Shown here: positions 16,932 to 25,144 of the stretch, one piece after another
How positions within the stretch are numbered: the first letter of the stretch is position 1
How the letters are laid out: each line of letters opens with the position of its first letter
Assembly: GCA_016209205.1 (NCBI GenBank)
Contig: JACQWQ010000072.1
Coordinates: forward strand, 1 to 64,000
Length of the DNA: 64,000 nucleotides
Source: Chloroflexota bacterium
GTDB lineage: Bacteria; Chloroflexota; Anaerolineae; UBA4142; SHND01
Direction of reading: 5' to 3'
Position numbers and translations under genes: made by a program
The notes under the pieces: model-generated
The model's input: only the letters and a program-made list of their open reading frames with translations
Databases searched by the model: none
What the model was told of the DNA's origin: nothing

Positions 16932-19259
16932 TCACGGTCCCCTCCACCGACCAAAGTGCAGAGAGGGCTTGCCGCCAGCAGTGGTGAACTCGCCGCCCAC
17001 GTACACATTGTTGCCCTTGACCTTTACCGCATAGACCACGTCATTCAGCCCACTGCCCAATGCCGACCACGTGTGTGTGACGATATCCCACTTGGCGACG
17101 CGGTTTGCGCCGCCAGCGGTAGCGAACTCGCCGCCCACATACAGAGCATCCCCTTTGACTCCCAGCGCATGGACATTGGCATTCAAGCCGCTGCCCAGCG
17201 CCGACCAGGTGTTCGTCGCCGTGTTCCACTTGGCGATATAGTTCGCGCTCACGCCGCCGGCGGTCCCAAAGACACCTCCCACATACACAGCGTTCCCCTT
17301 GACCGCCAGTGCAGTGACAGTGGCATTCGTCCCGCTGCCCAACGCGGACCAGGTGGTCGTGGCGGTATTCCACCTGGCGATGTGGTTTGCGCTCGCGCCT
17401 CCCGCAATGTCGAACCCACCACCGGCATACAGATTGTTCCCCTTGATAGCCAGGGCATAGACCGTGTAATTCACGCCGCTGCCCAACGCCGCCCAGGTGT
17501 TCGTGGTGGTATCCCACTTGGCTACATAGTTGGCGCTCAGGCCGCCGGCGGTAGTGAACTCGCCGCCCGCATACACTGCGGTCCCCTTGACTACCAGCGC
17601 CTCGACAATGTCATTCATGCCGCTGCCCAACGCCGCCCAGGTGTTGGTGACGGAATCCCACTTGGCGACATAATTGGCGCTCGCGCCGCCAGCGGTGGTG
17701 AAACTTCCTCCCACATACACATCGGTCCCGTTCACCGCCAACGCGCGAACAGCGCCATTCACGCCGCTGCCCAACGCCGCCCAGGTGTTCGTGGCGGTAT
17801 TCCACTTGGCGATGTAGTTCGCACTCACGTCACCGGCGGTGGTGAACTCACCTCCCAAGTACACAGCGTTCTCCGCGCCGGTGAGCGCATAGACAGTGTT
17901 ATTTACGCCGCCGCTGCCCAACGTGGACCAGGTGTTCGTGGTGGTATTCCATCTGGCAACGTAGTTCGCACTCGCGCCGCCGGCAGTGTCGAATGAGCCT
18001 CCTACATACACAGTGTTCGCCATGACCGCCAGCGCAAGGACAGCAGTACCGCTAATCGGACTGCTCACCCCGCTGCCCAACGCCGCCCAGGTGTTCGTCG
18101 CGGTATTCCACTTGGCGATGTAGTTCGCACTCACGCCCCCGGCGGTGGTGAACCCACCTCCCACATATACATCGTTCCCCTTGACCGCCAGCGCGTCAAC
18201 GGTGGAATTCACGCCGCTGCCCAACGCTCCCCAGGTATTCGTGGTAGTATCCCACTTGGCGATGTGGTCCGCACTCACACCTCCGGCGGTGGTAAAGTGG
18301 CCGCCCACATACAGCGCGTCCCCTTTGACCGCCAGCGTCACGACATCGTCATTCATGCCGCTGCCCAACGCTCCCCAGGTGTTCGTGGCAATATTCCACT
18401 TGGCGATGCGGCTCGCACTCACGCCTCCGGCGGTGGCAAAGGCGCCTCCCACAAACAAAATGTTCCTCCTGACCGCCAGCGCATTGACATCGTAACTCAC
18501 GCCGCTGCCCAACGCCGACCAGGTGTTCGTGGCGGTATTCCACTTGGCGATGCGGCTCGCACTCACGGCACCGGCGGTGGTAAAGTTGCCTCCCACATAC
18601 ACATCGTTCTCCTTGACCAGAAGCGCTTCGACTCTGCCATTCACGCCACCGCGCAGCGCCGACCAGCCGTTCGTGACGGTATTCCACCTGGCGATGTGGT
18701 TCGCGCTCACGCCACCAGCGGTGGTAAAGTCGCCTCCCACATACACCTCGGTCCCTTTGACCGCCAGCGCATAGACCGTGCCGTTCACGCCGCCGCGCAA
18801 CGGCGCCCAGGTGTTCGTCTTGGAATTCCATTTGGTGATATAGCTCGCGCTCGCGCCGCCGGCAGTGGTAAAGTCACCTCCCATATACACAGTGTCGCCC
18901 ATGACCGCCAGCGCAATGACACTCCCGTTGACGCCTTGCCCGCCGAACTGACCGTCCCATTTCTCATCGCCGGCAGCGGCCGGGACGGGTGCCGGCGCGT
19001 TCACTCCGTCCCCGCGGACAAAGCGCGGCTGACCGCGCCCGGTGGTCTCCATCCGCCAGCCGCGCACGTCGAGCATGCCGCTCAAGCCGGTCGTCAGGTT
19101 CAGCGTCCGATCGTCATTTAGGAAATCCTCAAGCGGCGTCAGCGGTTGTCCCTGCAGCGGATTCGCTCGAGCCACTCCCGCCTGGGGCGCCATCAACGTC
19201 ATCAGCACGAGCAAGACGGCAAGCCCCAGCGCGCGTTCCAGAATGTTTCGCGTTTTCAT
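16932..19259 (-). CDS. Large exported protein with fourteen 47-residue repeats (beta-propeller-like)
   Basis: 775 residues; ATG after GAGGAGG. Signal peptide at 1-32 (LGLAVLLVLMTLMAPQAGVARA). From about residue 105 to the end, 14 tandem repeats of about 47 residues follow the pattern VYVGGxFTTAGGVSANYIAKWN, TNTWxALGSGVN, VxALAVKGN. Each unit is 141 bp, and the DNA repeats are similar enough to give long opposite-strand open frames. The W-N..W-x-LG spacing recalls Kelch or other beta-propeller blades; two seven-blade propellers would fit 14 units, which is inference. No cell-wall sorting signal. Probably a secreted or surface scaffold. Confidence 0.85.
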   Translation of the reverse strand: MKTRNILERALGLAVLLVLMTLMAPQAGVARANPLQGQPLTPLEDFLNDDRTLNLTTGLSGMLDVRGWRMETTGRGQPRFVRGDGVNAPAPVPAAAGDEKWDGQFGGQGVNGSVIALAVMGDTVYMGGDFTTAGGASASYITKWNSKTNTWAPLRGGVNGTVYALAVKGTEVYVGGDFTTAGGVSANHIARWNTVTNGWSALRGGVNGRVEALLVKENDVYVGGNFTTAGAVSASRIAKWNTATNTWSALGSGVSYDVNALAVRRNILFVGGAFATAGGVSASRIAKWNIATNTWGALGSGMNDDVVTLAVKGDALYVGGHFTTAGGVSADHIAKWDTTTNTWGALGSGVNSTVDALAVKGNDVYVGGGFTTAGGVSANYIAKWNTATNTWAALGSGVSSPISGTAVLALAVMANTVYVGGSFDTAGGASANYVARWNTTTNTWSTLGSGGVNNTVYALTGAENAVYLGGEFTTAGDVSANYIAKWNTATNTWAALGSGVNGAVRALAVNGTDVYVGGSFTTAGGASANYVAKWDSVTNTWAALGSGMNDIVEALVVKGTAVYAGGEFTTAGGLSANYVAKWDTTTNTWAALGSGVNYTVYALAIKGNNLYAGGGFDIAGGASANHIARWNTATTTWSALGSGTNATVTALAVKGNAVYVGGVFGTAGGVSANYIAKWNTATNTWSALGSGLNANVHALGVKGDALYVGGEFATAGGANRVAKWDIVTHTWSALGSGLNDVVYAVKVKGNNVYVGGEFTTAGGKPSLHFGRWRGP

Positions 19260-19306
19260 TTTTGTCCTCCTCGATGTCTAACCAGCCGCAAGGCACACTG
19301 TCCGCT

Positions 19307-19543
19307 CTACCGTCCCCCTTGCTTGACACACAAGATCAACATCCCGGCTGAAGTAATAGACGCGGGCGCGCTCGATCCCAGATTGCGGCGACCGAGAAAA
19401 CGAAAGGTGTGCGTGCCCGAAACATTGTCAAGCCCAATACCATTGCATCCTTCCTCCAAGCGCAGATATGGTTTGACGGCGCATCTCCAAGTGGCATAAG
19501 GATGCGCCGTCAAGCCAGGTTTTGTGTCCCATCTTGCATACAA
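19307..19543 (-). CDS. Possible small protein or gene remnant
   Basis: A 78-codon frame (MYARWDTKPGLTAHPY..GGR) downstream of the exported protein at 19559. No ribosome site is evident and an inverted repeat (TTGACGGCGCATC at 19473-19485, complement at 19501-19513) lies inside it. The C-terminal part looks protein-like (CNGIGLDNVSGTHTFRFLG), so it may be the remnant of a secreted protein. Kept only as a weak candidate. Confidence 0.25.
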   Translation of the reverse strand: MYARWDTKPGLTAHPYATWRCAVKPYLRLEEGCNGIGLDNVSGTHTFRFLGRRNLGSSAPASITSAGMLILCVKQGGR

Positions 19544-19558
19544 GGGCGCAGCCGCGCA

Positions 19559-20146
19559 TTACGGCGGACCCTTGAACTCTTCGCGCCAGCCGATTGCGCC
19601 GCCCGCACTCTCGATGCGGATATAGTCAATCAGTGCATTGGATCGCCCAGTAGCGATGTTGTCAGGCGTATCATCCAGCCAGATGCAGACCATCTGGATG
19701 ACCACGTTGGTGGGGAGTGTAAAGGACTTGGTCACATAGCCCTTGCGCGCATCCACAGCCAGCCACTGAAGGGCTGCCGGATATTCGCAATTGCCAGTGG
19801 TGGCAGTGGAATATCCGACATAGGCAAACCCATAGTCGCTCAGGTCAATGCTTGCCTTGAGGATGGGATGGGCGTTGGTGTTGACGGTTACATCGGTTGT
19901 CTTGTATTGCAATTCTTCATCAGCGGCGTCATTATTGATGAACCAGAACAACGCGGCTTCGTTCTTTTTCCCCATGCCCGAGGCAATGTCGTCCCACAGT
20001 CCATACTCGCCGCCCGCGATGTTGGTGGCGGTCAGCAATTCCCAAGTGTGATTGAATGCCGCCGCCTTGGGTGGCGAACTCGCGGTGAACCAGACGAGCG
20101 CCAGCAGGACGACCAGCGCGAGACAGAGTACGATTTTGCGTTTCAT
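19559..20146 (-). CDS. Small exported protein of unknown function
   Basis: 195 residues; AAGGAG precedes the ATG. Signal peptide KIVLCLALVVLLALVWFTASSPPKAAA, then a beta-rich domain with two Cys (ATTGNCEYPA and IQMVCIWLDD). The ending IDYIRIESAGGAIGWREEF resembles the last strand of jelly-roll domains. Neighbours are also secreted proteins. Confidence 0.75.
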   Translation of the reverse strand: MKRKIVLCLALVVLLALVWFTASSPPKAAAFNHTWELLTATNIAGGEYGLWDDIASGMGKKNEAALFWFINNDAADEELQYKTTDVTVNTNAHPILKASIDLSDYGFAYVGYSTATTGNCEYPAALQWLAVDARKGYVTKSFTLPTNVVIQMVCIWLDDTPDNIATGRSNALIDYIRIESAGGAIGWREEFKGPP

Positions 20147-20304
20147 TCGAGTTTCTCCTTTTCATGGCAAACCACCGATGTTTCATGCGGCGAATTGCGC
20201 TGCAACGTCGGAGGTTCGCTCTATTCACGATGCTCCACGAAAGACACAAAGAACATAAAGGGTTTCGTAGTGCGGCAATTTTTCAGGTGTTGCGCGCCAA
20301 GCGG

Positions 20305-20730
20305 TCATCGAGTACACGGTTCGCCGATGCCGACGTTCAGCCGCACCCGTGACCCGCGTACAAGTCCCATGATGCGACGCTCGACCTTTCTCACCACATT
20401 GCCACGCGCGTCGAGCGCGCGTAGGGCGAGGCAGTGCGGTCCAAAAGTGGCAGGCGCCCACGTTCGTGCGACGACTTGGCCCGGCTGGGCCCAGCCCATC
20501 GCTAGCTGCGTATCATCCACCGTAAGTTCCAGCGCCGCTGCGCCGCCGCTGACGCCATACTGTACTTGAATCGCTTGGTCGAGCGGCAGGGCGACCCCCA
20601 CAGGCGGCGAGATGAAAATGATTTCTGGCGATGGCGCTCCTTGGCCCCTGCTAATGTTCACGGGTGCAAGAAAAGTAATCAGTACCACCAACATACTGAT
20701 CACCATTCCACGCAGCACGATAACTGGCAT
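20305..20730 (-). CDS. Small exported Ig-like protein
   Basis: 141 residues; GAGG before the ATG. Signal peptide VISMLVVLITFLAPVNISRGQG, then a single Ig-like domain (IIFISPPVGVALPLDQAIQVQYGV..LALRALDARGNVV) of the kind seen in Big/chitobiase-like modules. Function unknown. Confidence 0.7.
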   Translation of the reverse strand: MPVIVLRGMVISMLVVLITFLAPVNISRGQGAPSPEIIFISPPVGVALPLDQAIQVQYGVSGGAAALELTVDDTQLAMGWAQPGQVVARTWAPATFGPHCLALRALDARGNVVRKVERRIMGLVRGSRVRLNVGIGEPCTR

Positions 20731-20823
20731 CTACTGATCCTCGTCGGCATCATAACGGTTCCGCGCGAGAGCTGCCTGCGCACAAGCCAGCGGCAAGCCA
20801 TCGCTTTCCCATCGCTTTCCCAT

Positions 20824-20874
20824 CGAAAAAAAAGAAAGCCATCGGGCGGCGGATAATCGCCGCCCGATGGCTTT
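20824..20874 (-). terminator. Rho-independent terminator of the Ser/Thr kinase gene
   Basis: A 17-bp stem (AAAGCCATCGGGCGGCG with complement ending at 20874) is followed on the minus strand by CTTTCTTTTTTTTCG. It lies 28 bases after the kinase stop. Confidence 0.85.
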
Positions 20875-20902
20875 GCTCTTGCAAATGAATCGTTTTACGG
20901 AC

Positions 20903-22972
20903 TCAGGTTATCAGACGATACCCCAAGCCGCGCACTGTCACCAGCAGCGCGGGATGGGCGGGATCCGGTTCGAGTTTTTCACGCAGTCGTTTCACGAGAC
21001 TTTCGATTTGATAATCGTAGATGTTGCCCTGACTGTCGCGCCAGACCGCGTGGGCAATCTCATCTTTGCTGCACACCTGATTACGCCGCGTCCACAGCAA
21101 GCAAAACAACGCGCGCTGCTCTGCCGAGAGCTGCACAGCGCACCGATTGACCCAGATTTCGCCGGTCAGTTCGTCCATCCACAGGCGCGGAAAATGGCGT
21201 GTCTCGAGCGTCGTGTCGGGATCACGAAACGTAAAGCGCGCGCCCGCGATTTCGATCACATCGCTGTCCTGCAAACGCGCCGGTGTGTGCAATTCGCGAT
21301 CATTCAGTCGCGTACCGTTCCGGCTGCCCAAATCGCGCAATACAAAACCCGCGTCTACGCCCGTCCCCGCCGCGCCCTCTGCGTGACTGATTTCGGCGTG
21401 GCGCCGCGAGGCGCGTGCATCGGCAATGACGATTGCACAATCCGCCACCAGAGAGAACTTGGGACGCAGGTTGACGTCTTCGTACTTTGTCGTGTAGACC
21501 CACAGGTGAGCCATGCCAAAGCTGTCGTCGGTCATGCGCACGGCAAGCCCATAGTTGGGCTCGCCTTCGAGCCAGCCGCGCACCGCTGGCGTGATGTCCA
21601 GATCGAGCCATCCTTCCGTGTCAACCAAGTTCGTCAAAGTCACGACAGTCGTCGGCTCGAGATCCATGTCCACCTTCGGCTCCAAGCCGGGGCGACTCCA
21701 CGGCGTCAAATACGTAGCGGTTTTGGGATCCCAATCGCGCTTGATGCGATATACGGCGACAGCTGCATTGCGATTGTCTTTGCTCCAGGGGACCGTGTAG
21801 ACACTCAAGGTCGCCGTAATCAGCCGAGTCTCTGCGGGCCATTCCGGCAAGGTCAGGCGATAGATAACGCGGTCGGGAGTCGAAGGTCCTTGCAGATGTA
21901 CCTTGGGGTCCTCATAGGCGGCACGGTCGGGCACATCTGGATCAATCCAGGTTTCCTCGATGGCAGGCGCACCTTGGAGCGCGAGCAGCGACGGCGTCGG
22001 TTTGGCGGCAGCAACACTGCCCGCTGGACTCGAAGCAAAGGGGAGTTGATCCAGACGCCAGGCGGCGAACAGGAGCGCGAGGAACAAAAGGATGACTATC
22101 GCTAACGCGAAAGCGGGGGCGCGCCAACGCGATTGCGGGGCGCGGTTCAGACCATCGCGTAACGCGGCAGCAAACGCGGCAGCGGTAGGATAGCGCGCGT
22201 CGGGGTCCTTGGCGAGCGCGCGCAGGACGACATCTTCCAGGGCTTGAGGCACGGCGGGACGCACCGCGCGCGGCGAAGGCGGCGGAGTATGAATGTGCCG
22301 CAGAATGAGCGAGTACGGCGAATCCGCGCTAAACGGCGGACTGCCCGTGAGCAATTCAAAGAGGATCACGCCGAGCGCGTAAATGTCGCTGCGCGCATCG
22401 CCGGGTTTGCCTTTGCCCTGTTCGGGCGCCATGTACGTCGGCGTGCCGAGCGTGGTCCCTTCGCCGGTATTCAAAGTTTGCTCGACCATCCGCGCCACGC
22501 CAAAATCGGTCAACACGGGCTGGTCGAGCTGTCCGTTGCGGAGCAGCACATTCGAGGGCTTGACATCACGATGGACGATACCGCGGCTGTGGGCGTGCTC
22601 CAGCGCGTCCGCCAACTTGGCTGTGAGCTGCACCGCGTCCGCGATCTCTAATGGCGCGTCGCGCTCTTGTAGAAATCGTTTGAGCGATGGACCATCAAGC
22701 AGCTCCATCACCAAATAGCCCACGTCGCCGTCGGCGCCTTGATCGAGAATGCGAATGATGTTGGGATGATCGAGCAAGGCAGCCGCTTGCGCTTCCCGGC
22801 GAAAGCGCTCGACAAATCCTTCGTCGTTCGTGAGGTGGGGATAGAGGACTTTGATGGCAACCTGCGCGCCGCTGGCAGGGTCATAAGCCCTGTAGACTTG
22901 CGCCATTGCTCCCGCGCCAAGCAGCTCGTTCAGCTGGTATCTGCCAACCGTTTTGCCGCTCAAGTCAGCCAT
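20903..22972 (-). CDS. PknB-type Ser/Thr kinase joined to DNRLRE-like, FHA and winged-helix segments
   Basis: 689 residues. Residues 11-270 form a complete Hanks-type kinase: GAGAMAQVYRA loop, VAIKV lysine, HRDVKPSN (134-141), DFG (156-158), APE (182-184). A membrane helix lies at 286-306. Residues about 355-508 resemble a DNRLRE-type beta-sandwich seen in exported bacterial proteins (YRLTLPEWPAETRLITATLS, WLDLDITPAVRGWL). Residues about 508-583 are an FHA domain (ASRRHAEI, LGSRNGTRLND) that lacks its first strands and the usual G-R pair. Residues 595-689 are an OmpR-type winged helix (SKDEIAHAVW, LVKRLREKLE, VRGLGYRLIT). With one membrane helix, FHA and DNA-binding parts would end up outside if the DNRLRE part is outside. 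Either the topology is unusual or two genes were fused by an in-frame deletion near residue 508. The start has GGAG ten bases upstream. Confidence 0.85.
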   Translation of the reverse strand: MADLSGKTVGRYQLNELLGAGAMAQVYRAYDPASGAQVAIKVLYPHLTNDEGFVERFRREAQAAALLDHPNIIRILDQGADGDVGYLVMELLDGPSLKRFLQERDAPLEIADAVQLTAKLADALEHAHSRGIVHRDVKPSNVLLRNGQLDQPVLTDFGVARMVEQTLNTGEGTTLGTPTYMAPEQGKGKPGDARSDIYALGVILFELLTGSPPFSADSPYSLILRHIHTPPPSPRAVRPAVPQALEDVVLRALAKDPDARYPTAAAFAAALRDGLNRAPQSRWRAPAFALAIVILLFLALLFAAWRLDQLPFASSPAGSVAAAKPTPSLLALQGAPAIEETWIDPDVPDRAAYEDPKVHLQGPSTPDRVIYRLTLPEWPAETRLITATLSVYTVPWSKDNRNAAVAVYRIKRDWDPKTATYLTPWSRPGLEPKVDMDLEPTTVVTLTNLVDTEGWLDLDITPAVRGWLEGEPNYGLAVRMTDDSFGMAHLWVYTTKYEDVNLRPKFSLVADCAIVIADARASRRHAEISHAEGAAGTGVDAGFVLRDLGSRNGTRLNDRELHTPARLQDSDVIEIAGARFTFRDPDTTLETRHFPRLWMDELTGEIWVNRCAVQLSAEQRALFCLLWTRRNQVCSKDEIAHAVWRDSQGNIYDYQIESLVKRLREKLEPDPAHPALLVTVRGLGYRLIT

Positions 22973-22984
22973 GATAGATTATCT

Positions 22985-23115
22985 CCAATGAGCGAACATG
23001 CTCAAAATGTTGGTGGAAAAACTGAGCCATTACCACAGAATCAGGCTGAAAACAGTCCATTCAAGCCAGCGTCGCCACTGGATTTTGAGCATGTTCCAAT
23101 GAGCGGATTACGCGC
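22985..23115. promoter_or_regulatory. 15-bp inverted repeat in the kinase upstream region
   Basis: GAACATGCTCAAAAT (22994-23008) and its exact complement (23092-23106) flank 83 nt just upstream of the kinase start. Each arm holds a near-palindromic GANCATGNTC core, and CCAATGAGCG is repeated directly next to both arms (22985-22994 and 23106-23115). Could be paired operators or the ends of a small insertion. Confidence 0.45.
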
Positions 23116-23288
23116 AGCCGCCATCCACAAGAAGAACACGTCACACAGTCCAAGCCGATTCATCAGCAGCTCCATAGAACCGGCTTGGTGTGCAATGTGA
23201 AAATAGTATAACACTACCAGAGTGTCAATTCAAGAGCAAAAAGCCCCATCCGGGCGTACTTGGCCAACAAAATCATTACACAAAGCAT

Positions 23289-23383
23289 TACCTTCGCCAA
23301 AAGCGATTTCCCCTGCACGCGGCGGAGGTGAATGAACCCTCTTGGAGTAACCCCGCGCGAGCGAAAGGAAATTGGCGAAGGTA
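23289..23383. mobile_element. MITE-like element, copy A (ends ACCTTCGCCAA)
   Basis: Starts TACCTTCGCCAAAAG and ends ATTGGCGAAGGTA, with further partly complementary sequence inside (CCCTGCACGCGG near the left, CCGCGCGAGCG near the right). A longer copy lies at 33978-34152. No coding capacity. Confidence 0.65.
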
Positions 23384-23438
23384 TTATCTATTGGAGGCGC
23401 AGTTTGCAGGAATGGGCGCTGGCTCTTGTGCGTTCGCG

Positions 23439-24032
23439 TTAATCGGTCACATTCACCCAAGCTTTGTAGAGCGTGATGGTGTCGGTTGCGTTTGGAAAGC
23501 GCAGCATGACACTCACGCCCAACGACGAACGCCAGGTGGCTGGACTGAACGTTTTCGAAAAGCAATGATAGGCATTGTCTGCGGGCCAGCTGATGGCATA
23601 TTGACCGATGCTCACATCGTTATCGTACAGGTCCATCCAAATCGGTTTCGTCACCGCGCCGTTGCTGGACTTGGCGCAAAATTCGACCGATTTGATTTTG
23701 CGCGCGATGCCTTCGTGATAGGTCATCAACGGAACGCCGATGTGTACCCACTGGTCCTGGTAGCCAGTGGCTTTGCGTTTTGCTTGTACGCCCCACGCGA
23801 ACGGACGCCACGTGCCGAAACCTTTGCGGACTTCGGGCTGCCACATCGTGCCTTGCATGACGATGTGTGTTTCTCCCGGATTCGCAGGTTCAAGCAAGGG
23901 CGAATACGCCAGATTGGTATTGGACGGATTCTCTGCGGCAAGGGCGGCTGTTCCACCGGGCGGACTGCTTGTCATTACGATTACAAGCAGCGCCGCCAAC
24001 AGCGCCGTCATGTAAAGAATTTTGTTTTGCAT
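23439..24032 (-). CDS. Small exported protein of unknown function
   Basis: 197 residues; GAGG before the ATG. Signal segment MTALLAALLVIVMTSSPPGG, then a beta-rich domain with two Cys (SVEFCAKSSNG and NAYHCFSKTF). The pattern of conserved Trp/Gly strands recalls the exported protein at 19559. It follows the lipoprotein gene at 24045 by 12 nt and is probably in one operon with it, behind a promoter at about 24.73 kb. Confidence 0.75.
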   Translation of the reverse strand: MQNKILYMTALLAALLVIVMTSSPPGGTAALAAENPSNTNLAYSPLLEPANPGETHIVMQGTMWQPEVRKGFGTWRPFAWGVQAKRKATGYQDQWVHIGVPLMTYHEGIARKIKSVEFCAKSSNGAVTKPIWMDLYDNDVSIGQYAISWPADNAYHCFSKTFSPATWRSSLGVSVMLRFPNATDTITLYKAWVNVTD

Positions 24033-24044
24033 GGTTGTTTGTCC

Positions 24045-24590
24045 TCACTTTCCACGCCGGTGAACTTGCCAGCGCGTGTTCATGATCCGGTCTTCCCATG
24101 TCATTGTGTTTTCATCCACGACCGTAAAATAGACGGTCCAGCTCAGCGGGCGGGACAACGCGGTGCCCTTGTATTCTTTGGGCTGATAGTCTTGTACGGA
24201 AAAGTGAATGAAACCATCACCCGCTTGATAAACTCCAACCTCGTACGTCATCAAGTCGCCCCAGCGCACCTGATGTGAATAATTATTATTCCTTTCCAAG
24301 ATCGTTTCGGCATACACCGTACCGTACTGGGTCGTTTCCGCAGAGGTCCAGATGCCGACCAAATCTATTGCGCCGGGCGCTGTGTCCGGCGGTGGTTCTA
24401 GGGGCACATTGCCCACGGGGGGAAATTGATTTGCTGGCGGATTGTTCTGTGCAGGTAGAGGTTGTTGCTCGGGAGCTTGGGGTTGTGCCGGCGCCGGGGC
24501 AGTGGTGTTACATGCCGCGCCCAAGACAATTGCCAATGTGCTCGAAACAAGACACCACACTGTGATGCGCGTCAAGAATCTCAGTGTCAT
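24045..24590 (-). CDS. Lipoprotein of unknown function
   Basis: 181 residues; AGGAG nine bases before the ATG. Signal with lipobox STLAIVLGAAC (Cys at about 27), then a Pro/Gln-rich linker and a compact domain (IDLVGIWTSAETTQYGTVY..TMTWEDRIMN) resembling lipocalin-like 'extracellular stress' lipoproteins. First gene of a likely two-gene operon behind a promoter and terminator leader. Confidence 0.75.
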   Translation of the reverse strand: MTLRFLTRITVWCLVSSTLAIVLGAACNTTAPAPAQPQAPEQQPLPAQNNPPANQFPPVGNVPLEPPPDTAPGAIDLVGIWTSAETTQYGTVYAETILERNNNYSHQVRWGDLMTYEVGVYQAGDGFIHFSVQDYQPKEYKGTALSRPLSWTVYFTVVDENTMTWEDRIMNTRWQVHRRGK

Positions 24591-24612
24591 TCCGCATGCT
24601 CCTTGGGAACTC

Positions 24613-24647
24613 GAAACAAAAACCGACTCGATGGGTCTCGAGTCGGT
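24613..24647 (-). terminator. Terminator-like hairpin in the leader of the 24045-24590 lipoprotein gene
   Basis: ACCGACTCGA (10-bp stem) followed on the minus strand by TTTTTGTTTC. It lies between a promoter (24725-24753) and the gene, with no gene between. Same sequence style as the leaders at 9.67, 25.16 and 27.18 kb. Confidence 0.7.
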
Positions 24648-24724
24648 CCATCAACTCTCCGCGTGGCACACGAACATTCAGAGAGTGAAAAGTGGGTATG
24701 TCGTGCAGCGTGCCACTCATTGCT

Positions 24725-24753
24725 ATTATACGTCTCTATGCGGCGCGATTCAA
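24725..24753 (-). promoter_or_regulatory. Sigma-70-type promoter of the lipoprotein operon
   Basis: On the minus strand TTGAAT (24753-24748), a 17-nt spacer, then TATAAT (24730-24725). The leader between it and the terminator can form GTGGCAC..GTGCCAC enclosing ACGACAT..ATGTTCGT. Confidence 0.7.
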
Positions 24754-24950
24754 TCTCCCAAAACAATTCTCAAGACCGGATCCGCGGGGTAGCGTTGGGG
24801 TTCGTGCCCGGGACGCAGGTCGCCCCAATTGTCCGCGCGCGAGATATTGAGAAATCCCAGCGCGCCATTCTGGTTTACCCGAATTTCGCCGGGCAGATTC
24901 GCCGGAGCCTCTGCCGAAAAATCACATCGCCTTGTAATTTTTGACCGCCT
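24750..24950 (-). pseudogene. C-terminal remnant of an unknown protein gene
   Basis: An open frame without a start reads ..AEAPANLPGEIRVNQNGALG, LGFLNISRADNWGDL, RYPADPVLRIVLGD and stops at 24750-24752. It has the codon use and composition of a real beta-rich protein. Its 5' side is broken by a stop (24951-24953) and by inserted repeats. Upstream on the same strand lie a 65-bp palindrome, the end of a MITE-like element and an intact leader (25145-25285), so the gene belonging to that leader appears to have been destroyed by insertions or deletions. Confidence 0.5.
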
Positions 24951-24981
24951 TTAGACCCAATACTGTTTAGTTAGCCAGCCA

Positions 24982-25047
24982 AGACCTTCGAGGTTTTCAT
25001 CGCGAACGCGTAAATTGACGCATAGTGTTCGAAAACCTCGAAGGTCT
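24982..25047. repeat. 66-bp palindromic element AGACCTTCGAGG, copy 1
   Basis: AGACCTTCGAGGTTTTC (24982-24998) and its exact complement (25031-25047) flank a 32-nt core containing a GCGTAAATTGACGCA-like segment. Read in reverse, the core resembles that of the second copy at 40589-40653. Confidence 0.7.
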
Positions 25048-25093
25048 CTGGGCCGCGACCACGCAATTTCATCAAGTTGGAGTACTAGCCAGC

Positions 25094-25115
25094 GTGTGCG
25101 TCACGTTTTTGGGCG
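25094..25115. repeat. End fragment of the 59.9-kb inverted-repeat element
   Basis: GTGTGCGTCACGTTTTTGGG and two further bases match the left end of the element at 59846-59973. On the minus strand it directly follows GGAGGTGATGATCGTC, a ribosome site and start, so the frame ends after 12 codons. Confidence 0.5.
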
Positions 25116-25144
25116 ACGATCATCACCTCCGTTGCCTCGCGCAA

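Noticed and set aside
18264..19121. Long plus-strand open frame of 285 codons (and 16956-17996)
   Set aside because: It is antisense to the 141-bp repeats of the 14-repeat protein; it stays open because the repeats are similar. No ribosome site and Arg/His-rich composition.
16932..19259. CRISPR-like regular repeat
   Set aside because: The 141-bp period is coding (47 residues per unit) with no spacer/repeat alternation. No other array in the window has CRISPR form and no cas gene is present.
20867..22105. Plus-strand open frame of 412 codons opposite the kinase
   Set aside because: Antisense shadow of the GC-rich kinase gene; composition is not protein-like. The same holds for 19409-20569, 42442-43542 and 55615-56511.
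22994..23106. LexA (SOS) boxes before the Ser/Thr kinase
   Set aside because: The GAACATGCTC arms resemble only half of the CGAAC-N4-GTTCG consensus; the second half-site does not fit.
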